Under the pieces are notes generated by a model. The model searched no databases, was not told the origin of the DNA, and saw only the letters and a program-made list of their open reading frames with translations. From positions 62,001 to 126,000 of the forward strand of contig UCNE01000015.1 in NCBI GenBank assembly GCA_900473685.1: a stretch of DNA of 64,000 bases. Reading direction: 5' to 3'. Shown here in pieces: positions 25,968 through 34,241 of the stretch. Made by a program: the position numbers and the translations under genes. Origin of the DNA: Hyphomicrobiales bacterium (GTDB lineage Bacteria > Pseudomonadota > Alphaproteobacteria > Rhizobiales > Rhizobiaceae). Numbering within the stretch: the first letter of the stretch is position 1; each line of letters opens with the position of its first letter.

Positions 25968-27092
25968 ATGCCGCACAAGGTTTCTCTTTCCCGTCTGAAG
26001 CTCAGCGATTTCCGCAATTATGCGGGACTGTCACTCGACCTCGACACTCGTCATGTGGTGCTGACCGGCGATAACGGGGCGGGCAAGACCAACCTGATGG
26101 AAGCCGTCTCTTTCCTCTCGCCGGGGCGCGGGCTGCGCCGTGCCGCCTATGCGGATGTGGCGCGGGTCGGTGCCGAAACTGGCTTTTCAGTGTTTGCGGA
26201 GCTGGAAGGCATGGATGGCCCGGTCGAGATCGGTACGGGAACAGCAGGCGCCGAGGAGGGCCAGACACGCCGTCTGCGCCTGAACGGCACACCGGCAAAG
26301 ACGGTGGATGAATTGCTCGATCATCTGCGCGTGCTCTGGTTGACGCCGTCGATGGATGGTCTGTTCACCGGCGGTTCGGGCGATCGCCGCCGCTTTCTCG
26401 ACCGGCTCGTCCTGTCGCTGGATCCGGAGCACGGCCGCCGCGCCACCGACTACGAACGCGCCATGCGCAGCCGCAACAAGCTTTTGTCCGAAGGGCGTCC
26501 CGACCCCGTTTGGCTCACGGGCCTTGAACGGCAGATGGCCGAGCTTGGCATTTCCATGGCATTGGCTCGGCAGGAGATGCTCGGGCTTCTGGCCGGCCTG
26601 GTTGACAAGAACCATGAGGGTGGTGTGTTCCCGGCCGCCGATCTGGCGCTGTCCGGCTTTCTCGATGGCGAATGGCACCGCCCGGCCTTCGATCTGGAAG
26701 AGCAATATCTGGAGATGATGAGGGTTGGCCGTTACCGCGACGCTGCCGCCGGGCGCACGCTGGATGGTCCGCACCGCAGCGATTTGTTGATCCGCCACCG
26801 TGCCAAGAACATGGAGGCCGCGCGCTGCTCGACCGGCGAACAGAAAGCGCTTCTCGTTGGCCTGATCCTCGCCCATGCCCGTCTGGTCGGCAACATGACC
26901 GGCCATGCGCCGGTCCTGCTGCTCGATGAAATCGCCGCCCATCTCGACGAAGGCAGGCGGGCGGCGCTGTTCGATCTGGTCGACGATCTCGGCGGTCAGG
27001 CCTTCATGACCGGCACGGACCAGTCGATGTTTTCAGCTCTTGGTGACCGGGCGCGTTATCTCACCGTTGCCAACGGCACCGTTTCCGGGTGA
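25968..27092 (+). CDS. recF: DNA replication and repair protein RecF
   Basis: 374 residues. Walker A in TGDNGAGKTNLMEAV (residues about 34-48) and the SMC/RecF-type signature and Walker B near the C terminus (STGEQKALLVGLILAHA and VLLLDEIAAHLDEGRR). RecF binds ATP and double-stranded DNA at gap junctions and helps RecOR load RecA. It is not beside dnaA/dnaN here, as is usual in Rhizobiales. A MoeB-like gene follows after 12 bp and is probably co-transcribed. Confidence 0.97.
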   Translation: MPHKVSLSRLKLSDFRNYAGLSLDLDTRHVVLTGDNGAGKTNLMEAVSFLSPGRGLRRAAYADVARVGAETGFSVFAELEGMDGPVEIGTGTAGAEEGQTRRLRLNGTPAKTVDELLDHLRVLWLTPSMDGLFTGGSGDRRRFLDRLVLSLDPEHGRRATDYERAMRSRNKLLSEGRPDPVWLTGLERQMAELGISMALARQEMLGLLAGLVDKNHEGGVFPAADLALSGFLDGEWHRPAFDLEEQYLEMMRVGRYRDAAAGRTLDGPHRSDLLIRHRAKNMEAARCSTGEQKALLVGLILAHARLVGNMTGHAPVLLLDEIAAHLDEGRRAALFDLVDDLGGQAFMTGTDQSMFSALGDRARYLTVANGTVSG

Positions 27093-27104
27093 GAGTTCAA
27101 TATC

Positions 27105-27866
27105 ATGAGCAAACAGCCTTTAAATTCCGAAGAAATCCAGCGCTATGCCCGCCACATCATCCTGCCTGAAATTGGCGGGGCCGGGCAGCAGGCCCTGAAA
27201 GCGGCGCGTGTGCTGGTCATCGGTGCCGGTGGTCTTGGCGCGCCGGTGCTGCAATATCTCGCCGCCGCCGGTATCGGCACGCTGGGCATTGTCGATGACG
27301 ATACGGTGTCGCTGTCGAACCTGCAGCGCCAGATCGTCCACGGAACACCGGATATCGGCCGGGTGAAGGCCGATAGCGCCAAGGATGCGCTGCAGCGGAT
27401 CAATCCGCATGTGGACGTGATTCAGCATGTGGAGCGCCTTGAGGCGGCCAATGCCGATGCGCTTTTTTCCGCCTATGACATCGTTGTCGATGGTTCCGAC
27501 AATTTCACCACCCGCTATCTCGCAGCCGATACGGCGGGGCGTCTGAAAATCACTCTGGTGACGGCAGCCGTCGGCCGTTTCGATGGCTCCCTGACGGTTC
27601 TCCAGCCTTGGAAAACCGCCTCTGATGGCCGCCGGAACCCGGGCTACCGCGATCTCTTTCCAGAACCGCCACCGCCGGGCGTCGTGCCCTCCTGCGCCGA
27701 AGCCGGCATTGTTGGCGCACTGACCGGTGTCCTCGGTACATTGCAGGCTATGGAAGTCATCAAGATCATCACCGGCGCGGGTGAGCCGCTGATCGGCCGC
27801 CTGCTGATGTATGACGGGCTGGCTGCACGCTTTGAGACCATCAAGTACGGCCGGAAAACGCGATGA
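27105..27866 (+). CDS. MoeB/ThiF-family adenylyltransferase
   Basis: 253 residues, E1-like. The nucleotide-binding motif is VLVIGAGGLGAPVLQYLAAAG (residues about 32-52), followed by DDDTVSLSNLQRQ and the Arg of the adenylation site, and the DGSDNFTTRYLAAD motif. The conserved Cys is in VVPSCAEAGIVG. This family adenylates the C-terminal glycine of sulfur-carrier proteins (MoaD or ThiS). The two CxxC pairs that bind zinc in E. coli MoeB are not present: GYRDLFPE replaces the first and the protein stops before the second. It could serve ThiS, MoaD or another carrier. It overlaps the next gene by 4 bases. Confidence 0.9.
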   Translation: MSKQPLNSEEIQRYARHIILPEIGGAGQQALKAARVLVIGAGGLGAPVLQYLAAAGIGTLGIVDDDTVSLSNLQRQIVHGTPDIGRVKADSAKDALQRINPHVDVIQHVERLEAANADALFSAYDIVVDGSDNFTTRYLAADTAGRLKITLVTAAVGRFDGSLTVLQPWKTASDGRRNPGYRDLFPEPPPPGVVPSCAEAGIVGALTGVLGTLQAMEVIKIITGAGEPLIGRLLMYDGLAARFETIKYGRKTR

Positions 27867-28333
27867 GCCTTCAACCGATCGATGAAACGTTCGGCGAGTG
27901 GCAGGCACTTCTGGAGCTTATCCTTGGCTCCTTCGCTTATATGCAGCCCCGCATCGATCCGCCATCCTCAGCCCTGTTGCTGACGCTTCCGTCGCTGCAA
28001 GAAAAGGCACGACGTGAGAAGGGCTATGCCGCGATCGAAAATGGCCGTTTGCTCGGCTGTATCTTCTGCAAGCCGGAGCCGCCGGATTGTCTCTATATCG
28101 GCAAACTAGCCGTCATTCCGGATGCACAGGGCAGGGGCATCGGCCGCCTGTTGTTGCAGGCAGCCGAAACCTATGCCGCCGAATGCGGCCTTTCGGGTCT
28201 CCGCCTCGAAACGCGGATCGAGCTGACGGAAAATCATCGCGCTTTCGAAAAATGGGGCTTCGTCCAAACCTTGGAAGGCTGCCATCCCGGCTTTGCCCGT
28301 CCAACCTTTGTCGAGATGCGCAAGACGCTCTGA
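27863..28333 (+). CDS. GNAT-family N-acetyltransferase
   Basis: 156 residues. The acetyl-CoA-binding motif is LAVIPDAQGRGIGRLLLQAAE (residues about 84-104, the Q/RxxGxG/A loop), followed by LRLETRIELTENHRAFEKWGF, the usual GNAT C-terminal half. Substrate is unknown. The ATGA overlap with the MoeB-like gene indicates co-translation, and recF, moeB-like and this gene form one plus-strand unit. Confidence 0.9.
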   Translation: MSLQPIDETFGEWQALLELILGSFAYMQPRIDPPSSALLLTLPSLQEKARREKGYAAIENGRLLGCIFCKPEPPDCLYIGKLAVIPDAQGRGIGRLLLQAAETYAAECGLSGLRLETRIELTENHRAFEKWGFVQTLEGCHPGFARPTFVEMRKTL

Positions 28334-28337
28334 GGGA

Positions 28338-29342
28338 TCAGTCCCGGCCGGGCAGGACGCGGTCCGGCGGGCGGTGCCCGTCGAAGAACGTGCGGATATT
28401 GATCACCACCTTGTCGCCCATGTCGACACGTCCCTCGAGCGTTGCCGAACTCATATGCGGCAACAGCACGACCTTGCCTTCGCTGGCAAGCTTGACGAGC
28501 TTTGGATTGACGGCCGGTTCGTTCTCGAACACGTCGAGTCCGGCCCCGGCGATCTTGCCTTCGCGCAGGCATTTGATCAGCGCGACTTCATCGATAATGC
28601 CGCCGCGCGCCGTGTTGACGATGTAGCTGGTCGGCTGCATCAGCGCCAGCCGCCGTGCCGACAGCAGATGGTATGTGGCGGGTGTCGACGGACAATTGAC
28701 CGAGACGATATCGACGCGGGCGAGCATCTGGTCGAGGCTGTCCCAATAGGTCGCCTCCAGCTTTTCCTCGGTCTCGGTGCTGACGCGGTGGCGGTTGTGA
28801 TAGTGGATCGACAGTCCGAAGGCCTTGGCGCGGCGGGCAACGGCGGTGCCGATCCGTCCCATGCCGACAATGCCGATCCGCTTGCCGGAGATGCGGCGCC
28901 CGAGCATCCAGGTCGGCGACCAGCCGGCCCATTCCTCTTTCCTGTCGGTGAGGATCCGCGAACCTTCCGCAAGCCGGCGCGGCACGGCCAGAATGAGCGC
29001 CAGCGCCATGTCGGCGGTATCTTCAGTCAGGACATTCGGCGTGTTGGTGACGGTTATGCCATGGCGCGCGGCGGCATCGACGTCGATATGATCGACACCA
29101 TTGGAAAAGCTGGCGATCAGTTTCAGCTGCGGCCCGGCCTGCTCGATCAGCGCCGCATCAATCCGGTCGGTAAGGGTTGGAACAAGCACGTCGGCCCGCT
29201 TCACCGCTGCCACGAGTTCCGGCTGCGTGCGCGGTGTGTCATCAATGTTCAGCTCTGCGTCGAACAGTTCGCGCATGCGCGTTTCGACCACATCCGGCAG
29301 TTTGCGAGTGATGTAGACCTTGGGTTTTTTCTTCGCGGTCAT
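28338..29342 (-). CDS. D-2-hydroxyacid dehydrogenase (glyoxylate reductase-like)
   Basis: 334 residues. A D-isomer-specific 2-hydroxyacid dehydrogenase: NAD(P)-binding GMGRIGTAVARRAKAFG (residues about 160-176), catalytic Arg in NTARGGIIDE, Glu in GLDVFENEP and His in LLPHMSSAT. The overall pattern fits GyaR/glyoxylate reductase, which reduces glyoxylate to glycolate. It is convergent with the recF unit and divergent from the SH3 protein gene. Confidence 0.93.
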   Translation of the reverse strand: MTAKKKPKVYITRKLPDVVETRMRELFDAELNIDDTPRTQPELVAAVKRADVLVPTLTDRIDAALIEQAGPQLKLIASFSNGVDHIDVDAAARHGITVTNTPNVLTEDTADMALALILAVPRRLAEGSRILTDRKEEWAGWSPTWMLGRRISGKRIGIVGMGRIGTAVARRAKAFGLSIHYHNRHRVSTETEEKLEATYWDSLDQMLARVDIVSVNCPSTPATYHLLSARRLALMQPTSYIVNTARGGIIDEVALIKCLREGKIAGAGLDVFENEPAVNPKLVKLASEGKVVLLPHMSSATLEGRVDMGDKVVINIRTFFDGHRPPDRVLPGRD

Positions 29343-29538
29343 TGCTGCCTGCTTCGCCTTGTTGACGGGTTTTTAACCAAGATGAGTGATCGTTCTCCCT
29401 GCAGTTCCATTTTCTACCAGACCCGGTGGGGAAGACAAACAAAACTCGAGATGTTCCCGGACGATTTGCGTGTCTTCAGCGGGGCCGGTCAGAGAAGCAA
29501 CTGCAAGCATCTGAATTTTTTGGAAAATGGATTTCGTC

Positions 29539-30078
29539 ATGCGTCAGTTCCTTTCCAGGCTCGCTTTCGTTGTCGCAGCCACCCTGTCACTTGCCACCAT
29601 CGAGGCGGCACCGGTCTTTGCCCAGGCGGCCAAGGGCGCCAGCGGCCTGCCGTTGCCGCGTTTTGTCAGCCTGAAATCCAAGAGCGTCAATCTGCGGGTC
29701 GGCCCGAGCGTCGATTATGCGGTGGCCTGGCGTTATCTCAAGTCGGGCGTGCCGGTTGAAGTGACCCAGGAATATGACAACTGGCGCAAGATCCGCGATG
29801 CAGACGGCACCGAAGGCTGGGTCAATCAGGCGCTGCTCTCGGGCGACCGGACAGCTGTTGCCGCTCCCTGGATGCGCGGCAAGGGCGAAGGCGTGTTCGT
29901 CAACATGCGCCGCGATCCACAGGCGGGCGGTGCCATCGTCGCGCGGATAGAGCCGGGCGTCGTTGTCCATGTCGGCGAATGCAACGGCGAATGGTGCCGC
30001 GCCGAAGCGCAGGGCACCGATGGCTGGATTTCGCAGGGCGAAATCTGGGGCGCCTATCCCGGCGAAGCCTTCAAGTAG
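29539..30078 (+). CDS. Exported SH3-domain protein
   Basis: 179 residues from the ATG at 29539 (MRQFLSRLAFVVAATLSLAT); ATG 29527 adds four residues. A signal peptide ends near PVFAQA, then two bacterial SH3 domains follow. The first is SLKSKSVNLRVGPSVDYAV with W-x-KIRDADGTEGWVN, and the second is VFVNMRRDPQAGG with GWISQGEIWG. Such domains bind peptidoglycan or proteins in the periplasm. No enzymatic domain is attached. It converges on an adenosine kinase gene with a shared hairpin. Confidence 0.85.
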   Translation: MRQFLSRLAFVVAATLSLATIEAAPVFAQAAKGASGLPLPRFVSLKSKSVNLRVGPSVDYAVAWRYLKSGVPVEVTQEYDNWRKIRDADGTEGWVNQALLSGDRTAVAAPWMRGKGEGVFVNMRRDPQAGGAIVARIEPGVVVHVGECNGEWCRAEAQGTDGWISQGEIWGAYPGEAFK

Positions 30079-30092
30079 ACATTGCCTGCGGC

Positions 30093-30116
30093 AAGCCGGT
30101 CAAAGCAGACCGGCTT
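30093..30116. terminator. Bidirectional hairpin between SH3 and adenosine kinase genes
   Basis: AAGCCGGTC (30093-30101) and GACCGGCTT (30108-30116) form a 9-bp perfect stem with a 6-nt loop, overlapping the kinase stop codon. T-runs are weak, so termination is likely but not certain. Confidence 0.55.
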
Positions 30117-31092
30117 CCTTTGCTGCGGCAGAGAGCGAGATCATCGGGCGAGGGCCGACTTGCTCGATGACGATACCGGCCGCAAGGCTGCCAAGCCTGC
30201 CGCAATCGGCCAATGTGCGCCCAGTCGTATAGCCATGCAGGAAGCCGGCGGCATAGAGGTCGCCCGCACCTGTGGTGTCGACAACGCGGCTAACCGTCGT
30301 TGCTTCAATCTTGACCCGCTCGTCACCCTTGACGACGATCGAGCCTTCTTCGCTCAACGTCACCGCCGCCAGCTTGCAATCCCTGGAGATCATCGACAGA
30401 GCGTGCTCGAAGTCTTCCGTCTCGTACAGGGCCAGGGCCTCGGCCCGGTTGGCAAAGACGATATCGACGGTGCCGGAGCGCATCAGGTCGAGGAATTCCG
30501 CCCGGTAGCGATGAACGCAGAAACTGTCGGACAGCGTCATCGCCACTTCACGGCCATTCGCATGGGCAATGCGGGCGCATTCGCGGATCGCGTCCTTGGC
30601 CAGCGGCGGGTCCCACAGATAGCCTTCGAAGTAGGTGACGGCCGCTTCGGCGACCACGGACGGCTCGACGTCTTCCGGTCCAAGCTCGACGCAGGCGCCG
30701 AGATAGGTGTTCATGGAGCGCTCGCCATCCTCGGTGACGAAGATCATCGAGCGGGCGGTCGGCGGAAGCTCTTCGAGCGGCTTGGTCTCGAAATGCACGC
30801 CCTGGGCGCGAATGTCATGGGTGAAGATTTCACCGAGTTGGTCGTTGGCAACTTTGCCGAAATAGGCAGCCCGGCCGCCCAGATTGGCAATGCCCGCCGC
30901 CGTATTGCCGGCGCTGCCGCCGGATGCTTCCAGTGCCGGTCCCATGCGCGAATAGAGCAGCTCGGCCCTGTCGGCGTCGATCAGGTTCATCGCACTCTTG
31001 ATGATGCCGTTGTGGACAAGGAATGCGTCGTCGCAGCGCGCAATGATATCCACAATCGCGTTGCCGATCGTGAGCACGTCGAATTTTGTCAT
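30100..31092 (-). CDS. PfkB-family carbohydrate kinase, probable adenosine kinase
   Basis: 330 residues. PfkB motif 1 is GGSAGNTAAGIANLGGRAAYFGKV (residues about 53-76). Motif 2 is DTTGAGDLYAAGFLHGYTTG (residues about 280-299), with the catalytic Asp in GAGD. The pattern, including MTKFDVLTIGNAIVDIIARCDD at the start, matches rhizobial proteins annotated as adenosine kinase, which phosphorylates adenosine to AMP in purine salvage; a sugar or other nucleoside substrate cannot be excluded. It diverges from a TetR gene 140 bp away. Confidence 0.9.
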   Translation of the reverse strand: MTKFDVLTIGNAIVDIIARCDDAFLVHNGIIKSAMNLIDADRAELLYSRMGPALEASGGSAGNTAAGIANLGGRAAYFGKVANDQLGEIFTHDIRAQGVHFETKPLEELPPTARSMIFVTEDGERSMNTYLGACVELGPEDVEPSVVAEAAVTYFEGYLWDPPLAKDAIRECARIAHANGREVAMTLSDSFCVHRYRAEFLDLMRSGTVDIVFANRAEALALYETEDFEHALSMISRDCKLAAVTLSEEGSIVVKGDERVKIEATTVSRVVDTTGAGDLYAAGFLHGYTTGRTLADCGRLGSLAAGIVIEQVGPRPMISLSAAAKEAGLL

Positions 31093-31197
31093 CCGGAAAC
31101 CGCCTGGATTGTTTGTGTCAGTCGGTGTCCGGTAATAGCGGATTTCCGGCAGTTTGGAAGTAGAAAGCGAAAAAGAGCGTCCACACGCAAATTTTAC

Positions 31198-31226
31198 TTG
31201 ATATAGGAAACGATCATTTCCTATAT
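31198..31226 (+). promoter_or_regulatory. Promoter with superimposed TetR operator
   Basis: TTGATA (31198-31203), 17 nt, then CTATAT (31221-31226) form a near-consensus promoter. ATATAGGAAA (31201-31210) and TTTCCTATAT (31217-31226) form a perfect 10-bp inverted repeat with a 6-nt spacer that covers the whole core promoter. The expected start point falls within a base or two of ATG 31233, so the mRNA may be leaderless. Confidence 0.8.
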
Positions 31227-31232
31227 ACGGAT

Positions 31233-31853
31233 ATGGAAATCACGACCGGAAAGCAACAGGACCAACGCCCGCGGGGCCGCCCCCGGGAGTTCGATGCCGA
31301 TACCGCCCTGGAGCGGGCCATCGATGTTTTCTCGGTGCGCGGCTATCACGGGACATCGATCGGCGATCTCGCTGATGTCATGCAGCTGACACCTGGAAGC
31401 CTCTACAAGGCCTTCAAGGACAAGCGCGGCATCCTGCTTGCGGCGTTCGACCGCTACCGCGTTCTGCGCAGCACGAAGCTCAGGGCTGCAATTGCGCCGC
31501 ACGCGCTTGGCAGGGACAAGATCAGGGCCGCGCTGCAGTTTTATGCCGAGGCCGCCTGTGGTGAACTCGGTCAACGCGGCTGCCTCGTCATTGCAACGGC
31601 GGCGGAACTGGCGGCATCCGATCCGGTTGCTGCCGAGCGCGTCGATGTCGCGCATGCCACCAACGAGGCGGTGATGAGGGACTGCATTCTGCTTGGGCAG
31701 TCGGATGGATCGATACCCGCCGGCATTGATGCCGCCGATACGGCCCGTGCACTGCTCTGCCTGTTGCAGGGCATGCGCATCGTCGGGAAAACCGGCCGCA
31801 GCCGCGTAGAGATGACAGCAGTCGCCGATGTGGCGATGACACTGATTGGCTGA
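31233..31853 (+). CDS. TetR-family repressor
   Basis: 206 residues. The N-terminal helix-turn-helix is ALERAIDVFSVRGYHGTSIGDLADVMQLTPGSLYKAFKDKRGIL (residues about 22-65), followed by a ligand-binding helical domain. It leads a unit with the MFS gene 37 bp downstream, so it is likely a local repressor of that exporter. The palindrome in its own promoter is the probable binding site. No ribosome-binding site precedes ATG 31233, which fits leaderless translation. Confidence 0.92.
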   Translation: MEITTGKQQDQRPRGRPREFDADTALERAIDVFSVRGYHGTSIGDLADVMQLTPGSLYKAFKDKRGILLAAFDRYRVLRSTKLRAAIAPHALGRDKIRAALQFYAEAACGELGQRGCLVIATAAELAASDPVAAERVDVAHATNEAVMRDCILLGQSDGSIPAGIDAADTARALLCLLQGMRIVGKTGRSRVEMTAVADVAMTLIG

Positions 31854-31890
31854 CCGTTTTAATTTTTGAGACCTGGATTTGGAGACGAAC

Positions 31891-33147
31891 GTGACCAGCA
31901 TTGCAAGCCCGGGAGACATTGGCTCCGACCCCGCCATCATCGAGCCCAAGACCATAGAACTCAAGGCCATAGAACCCAAGGCGATGTCATGGGGCATGAC
32001 CTTTCTTCTGGCCGCTGCCTGCGGCCTGATCGCTGCCAATCTCTATTACGCTCAGCCGCTGGTCGGGCCGATCAGCACGTCTCTTGGGTTGTCGCCGGGG
32101 GCTGCAGGGTTGATTGTGACGTTGACGCAGATCGGCTACGGCATCGGTCTTCTGTTGATTGTGCCGCTGGGTGACCTCTTTGAAAATCGCAAGCTGATCC
32201 TTTCGGTCATGGCGCTCGGAACGCTCGCCGTGGTCGGGGCGGGCATTGCCTCGACGCCGTTGCCGTTTCTGGCCTCGGCGTTCTTCATCGGGTTGGGCTC
32301 GGTTGCCATCCAGATTATCGTGCCCTATGCGGCGCATATGGCACCGGAGGCGCATCGCGGCCAGGCTGTCGGCAATGTCATGAGCGGCCTGATGGTCGGC
32401 ATCATGCTGGCGCGTCCAGCCTCGAGCTTCATTGCCGAATTCCTGCCCTGGCATATGGTTTTCTTCATTTCGGCAGCCGCGCTGGTGGTGCTCGCCGTTG
32501 TTCTCGCTCGCGCCCTGCCGCCGCGCATTCCGGAGGCGGGTCTGAGCTATGGCGCCCTGTTGGCCTCGATGGGCCGGCTGGTCGCAACCACGCCGATCCT
32601 GCGCCGCCGTTCGCTCTATCACGCGTTCATGTTCGCCGCGTTCAGCCTGTTCTGGACAACAACGCCTTTGCTGTTGTCGGGGCCGGAATTCGGCCTGTCG
32701 CAAGGGCAGATCGCGCTGTTCGCACTGGCCGGGGCCGCCGGCGCCATCGCCGCGCCGATCAGCGGACGTCTTGCCGACAAGGGTTGGAGCTATACAGCAA
32801 CGCGCTTGTCGATGATCTCCGTCGCTGCCGCCTTCCTCGTTACGCATATCGCCCCGGTGGGATCTGCGTGGGCGCTCGGCCTTCTCACCTTCGCCGCCGT
32901 TCTCCTCGATTTTGGCGTCGTTACCAATCTGGTTCTTGGCCAGCGTGCCATCTTCGTGCTGGGCGCCGAGTATCGCAGCCGCCTGAACGGGCTCTATATG
33001 GCCGCGTTCTTTGCCGGTGGCGCAGCCGGCTCGGCGCTTGGCGGCTGGCTTTATGCACAAGGCGGTTGGTGGGCCGCCTCGATGCTTGGTCTTGCGCTGC
33101 CGGTCTCGGCACTGCTCTATGCCGTGAGCGAGCGCAAGCCGGCCTGA
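31891..33147 (+). CDS. MFS transporter
   Basis: 418 residues from GTG 31891, which is preceded by GGAG at a 6-nt spacing; TTG 31879 is in frame but lacks a site. Twelve transmembrane segments are expected. The first is FLLAAACGLIAANLYYAQPLVGPI, the signature of the YnfM/AraJ-like MFS group with NLYYAQPL, and it is followed by GYGIGLLLIVPLGDLFENRKLI (motif A). It is probably a drug or metabolite exporter. It is controlled by the TetR gene just upstream and converges on the VOC gene 6 bp away. Confidence 0.9.
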   Translation: MTSIASPGDIGSDPAIIEPKTIELKAIEPKAMSWGMTFLLAAACGLIAANLYYAQPLVGPISTSLGLSPGAAGLIVTLTQIGYGIGLLLIVPLGDLFENRKLILSVMALGTLAVVGAGIASTPLPFLASAFFIGLGSVAIQIIVPYAAHMAPEAHRGQAVGNVMSGLMVGIMLARPASSFIAEFLPWHMVFFISAAALVVLAVVLARALPPRIPEAGLSYGALLASMGRLVATTPILRRRSLYHAFMFAAFSLFWTTTPLLLSGPEFGLSQGQIALFALAGAAGAIAAPISGRLADKGWSYTATRLSMISVAAAFLVTHIAPVGSAWALGLLTFAAVLLDFGVVTNLVLGQRAIFVLGAEYRSRLNGLYMAAFFAGGAAGSALGGWLYAQGGWWAASMLGLALPVSALLYAVSERKPA

Positions 33148-33153
33148 ATAGGG

Positions 33154-33579
33154 TCAGGCGGGCAGGATGGATGTTTCATAGTGCGCCGCAAATTCTGCCG
33201 TTGGCGGGATCGGTTTGATTACATCGATCAGGGTGCCGTTCGGGTCGGCGGTGATGAAATGCCGCTGGCCGAAATCTTCGTCACGCAGCGTCAGGAGGAT
33301 TGGCAGCCCCGCCTCCTGAAACTCAACATAGAGCGCATCCGGATCCTCGACTTCGAAATTGAGAAGAAGCCCGGCCACTACTCCGCGCGATTTTTCAGGG
33401 ATCGTCTGGTGGCTACCGTCGAGAATGGCGAGTGTCACATGCTCGTTCTCTGTGGATTGCAGGTGAACATACCAGTCGGTCGTAAACTGCGCTGTGAAAC
33501 CGAAATGCCGGACGTAGAACTCGGTGGTGCCTAGAACGTCGCGGGTCATGATGACAGGATAGTAGCTGGTGATTTTCAT
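33154..33579 (-). CDS. VOC-family (glyoxalase/bleomycin-resistance-like) protein
   Basis: 141 residues from ATG 33579 ([22 protein letters not shown]); the upstream extension is rejected as it runs through the operator region. The paired beta-alpha-beta-beta-beta fold of the vicinal-oxygen-chelate family is seen in [15 protein letters not shown] and [20 protein letters not shown], ending in [14 protein letters not shown]. Metal ligands are not certain. It may bind or detoxify a small compound. It diverges from a TetR gene with two palindromic sites in between, so it is the probable target of that regulator. Confidence 0.88.
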   Translation of the reverse strand: MKITSYYPVIMTRDVLGTTEFYVRHFGFTAQFTTDWYVHLQSTENEHVTLAILDGSHQTIPEKSRGVVAGLLLNFEVEDPDALYVEFQEAGLPILLTLRDEDFGQRHFITADPNGTLIDVIKPIPPTAEFAAHYETSILPA

Positions 33580-33603
33580 CTCTTTTCCTCCGTGTAAAAT
33601 TAT

Positions 33604-33651
33604 CATACAGTATGTATGTTTTTGCAAGTAACATACATTCAGATTGTATGT
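33604..33651. promoter_or_regulatory. Twin operators between the VOC and TetR genes
   Basis: Two related palindromes: CATACA (33604-33609) with TGTATG (33613-33618), spacer 3 nt, and ACATACA (33631-33637) with TGTATGT (33645-33651), spacer 7 nt. The same half-site occurring four times in 48 bp between divergent genes strongly suggests TetR binding. TTGCAA (33622) and TGTATG (33645) could be the tetR promoter, overlapped by the second site. Confidence 0.7.
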
Positions 33652-33662
33652 AAAGGTGGAAA

Positions 33663-34241
33663 ATGCGACGGACCAACAAGGAACGAACCGAAAGCATGCG
33701 TCTTGCCCTGATGGCGGCGGCACGACAGCTTTTTGTCGAGAAAGGCTACGCCGAGACGGCGACGCCTGACATCGCTAGCGCAGCCGGTGTGACACGCGGC
33801 GCGCTCTATCATCATTTCGAGGACAAGAAGGCGCTATTCGCAGCGATCGTCGCGGACGAGGCGCGTCAGGTGGGGGCCGGAATCGAGGCGACGGCCGCCG
33901 GTTCGAGCAACGCGCGTGACGCGCTCCTCACGGGAGTGCGTGGTTATTTCGACGCAATGGCAGTGCCGGGCCGCACACGGCTTCTCCTGCTCGATGGGCC
34001 AGCCATTCTCGGCCTTCCCAACCTGCAGATTATCGATGCGGAGCATGTCGAGGCAAGCCTGAAGGCCGGCCTGGCTGATCTGTTTGCGGCCAACGGCAAG
34101 GACACCACACTGCTTGACGCATTCGTCCAGCTTCTGTCCGCTGCTTTCGACCGGGCGGCCCTGGCCATCGAAGCGGGCGGCAGGCGCGATCACTATGAGA
34201 CGGCGATCGCCGCGCTGATCGACGGTATTTTTGTCAGATGA
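33663..34241 (+). CDS. TetR-family repressor
   Basis: 192 residues. The helix-turn-helix is [44 protein letters not shown] (residues about 20-63). The C-terminal domain is of the all-helical ligand-binding type, with a conserved [11 protein letters not shown]. It diverges from the VOC gene across two palindromic sites, so it probably represses that gene and itself. Its 3' end overlaps nth by 8 bases in convergent orientation. Confidence 0.93.
   Translation: MRRTNKERTESMRLALMAAARQLFVEKGYAETATPDIASAAGVTRGALYHHFEDKKALFAAIVADEARQVGAGIEATAAGSSNARDALLTGVRGYFDAMAVPGRTRLLLLDGPAILGLPNLQIIDAEHVEASLKAGLADLFAANGKDTTLLDAFVQLLSAAFDRAALAIEAGGRRDHYETAIAALIDGIFVR

Noticed and set aside
28293-29759. 488-codon plus-strand frame
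   Set aside because: Antisense to the hydroxyacid dehydrogenase gene and without domain features.
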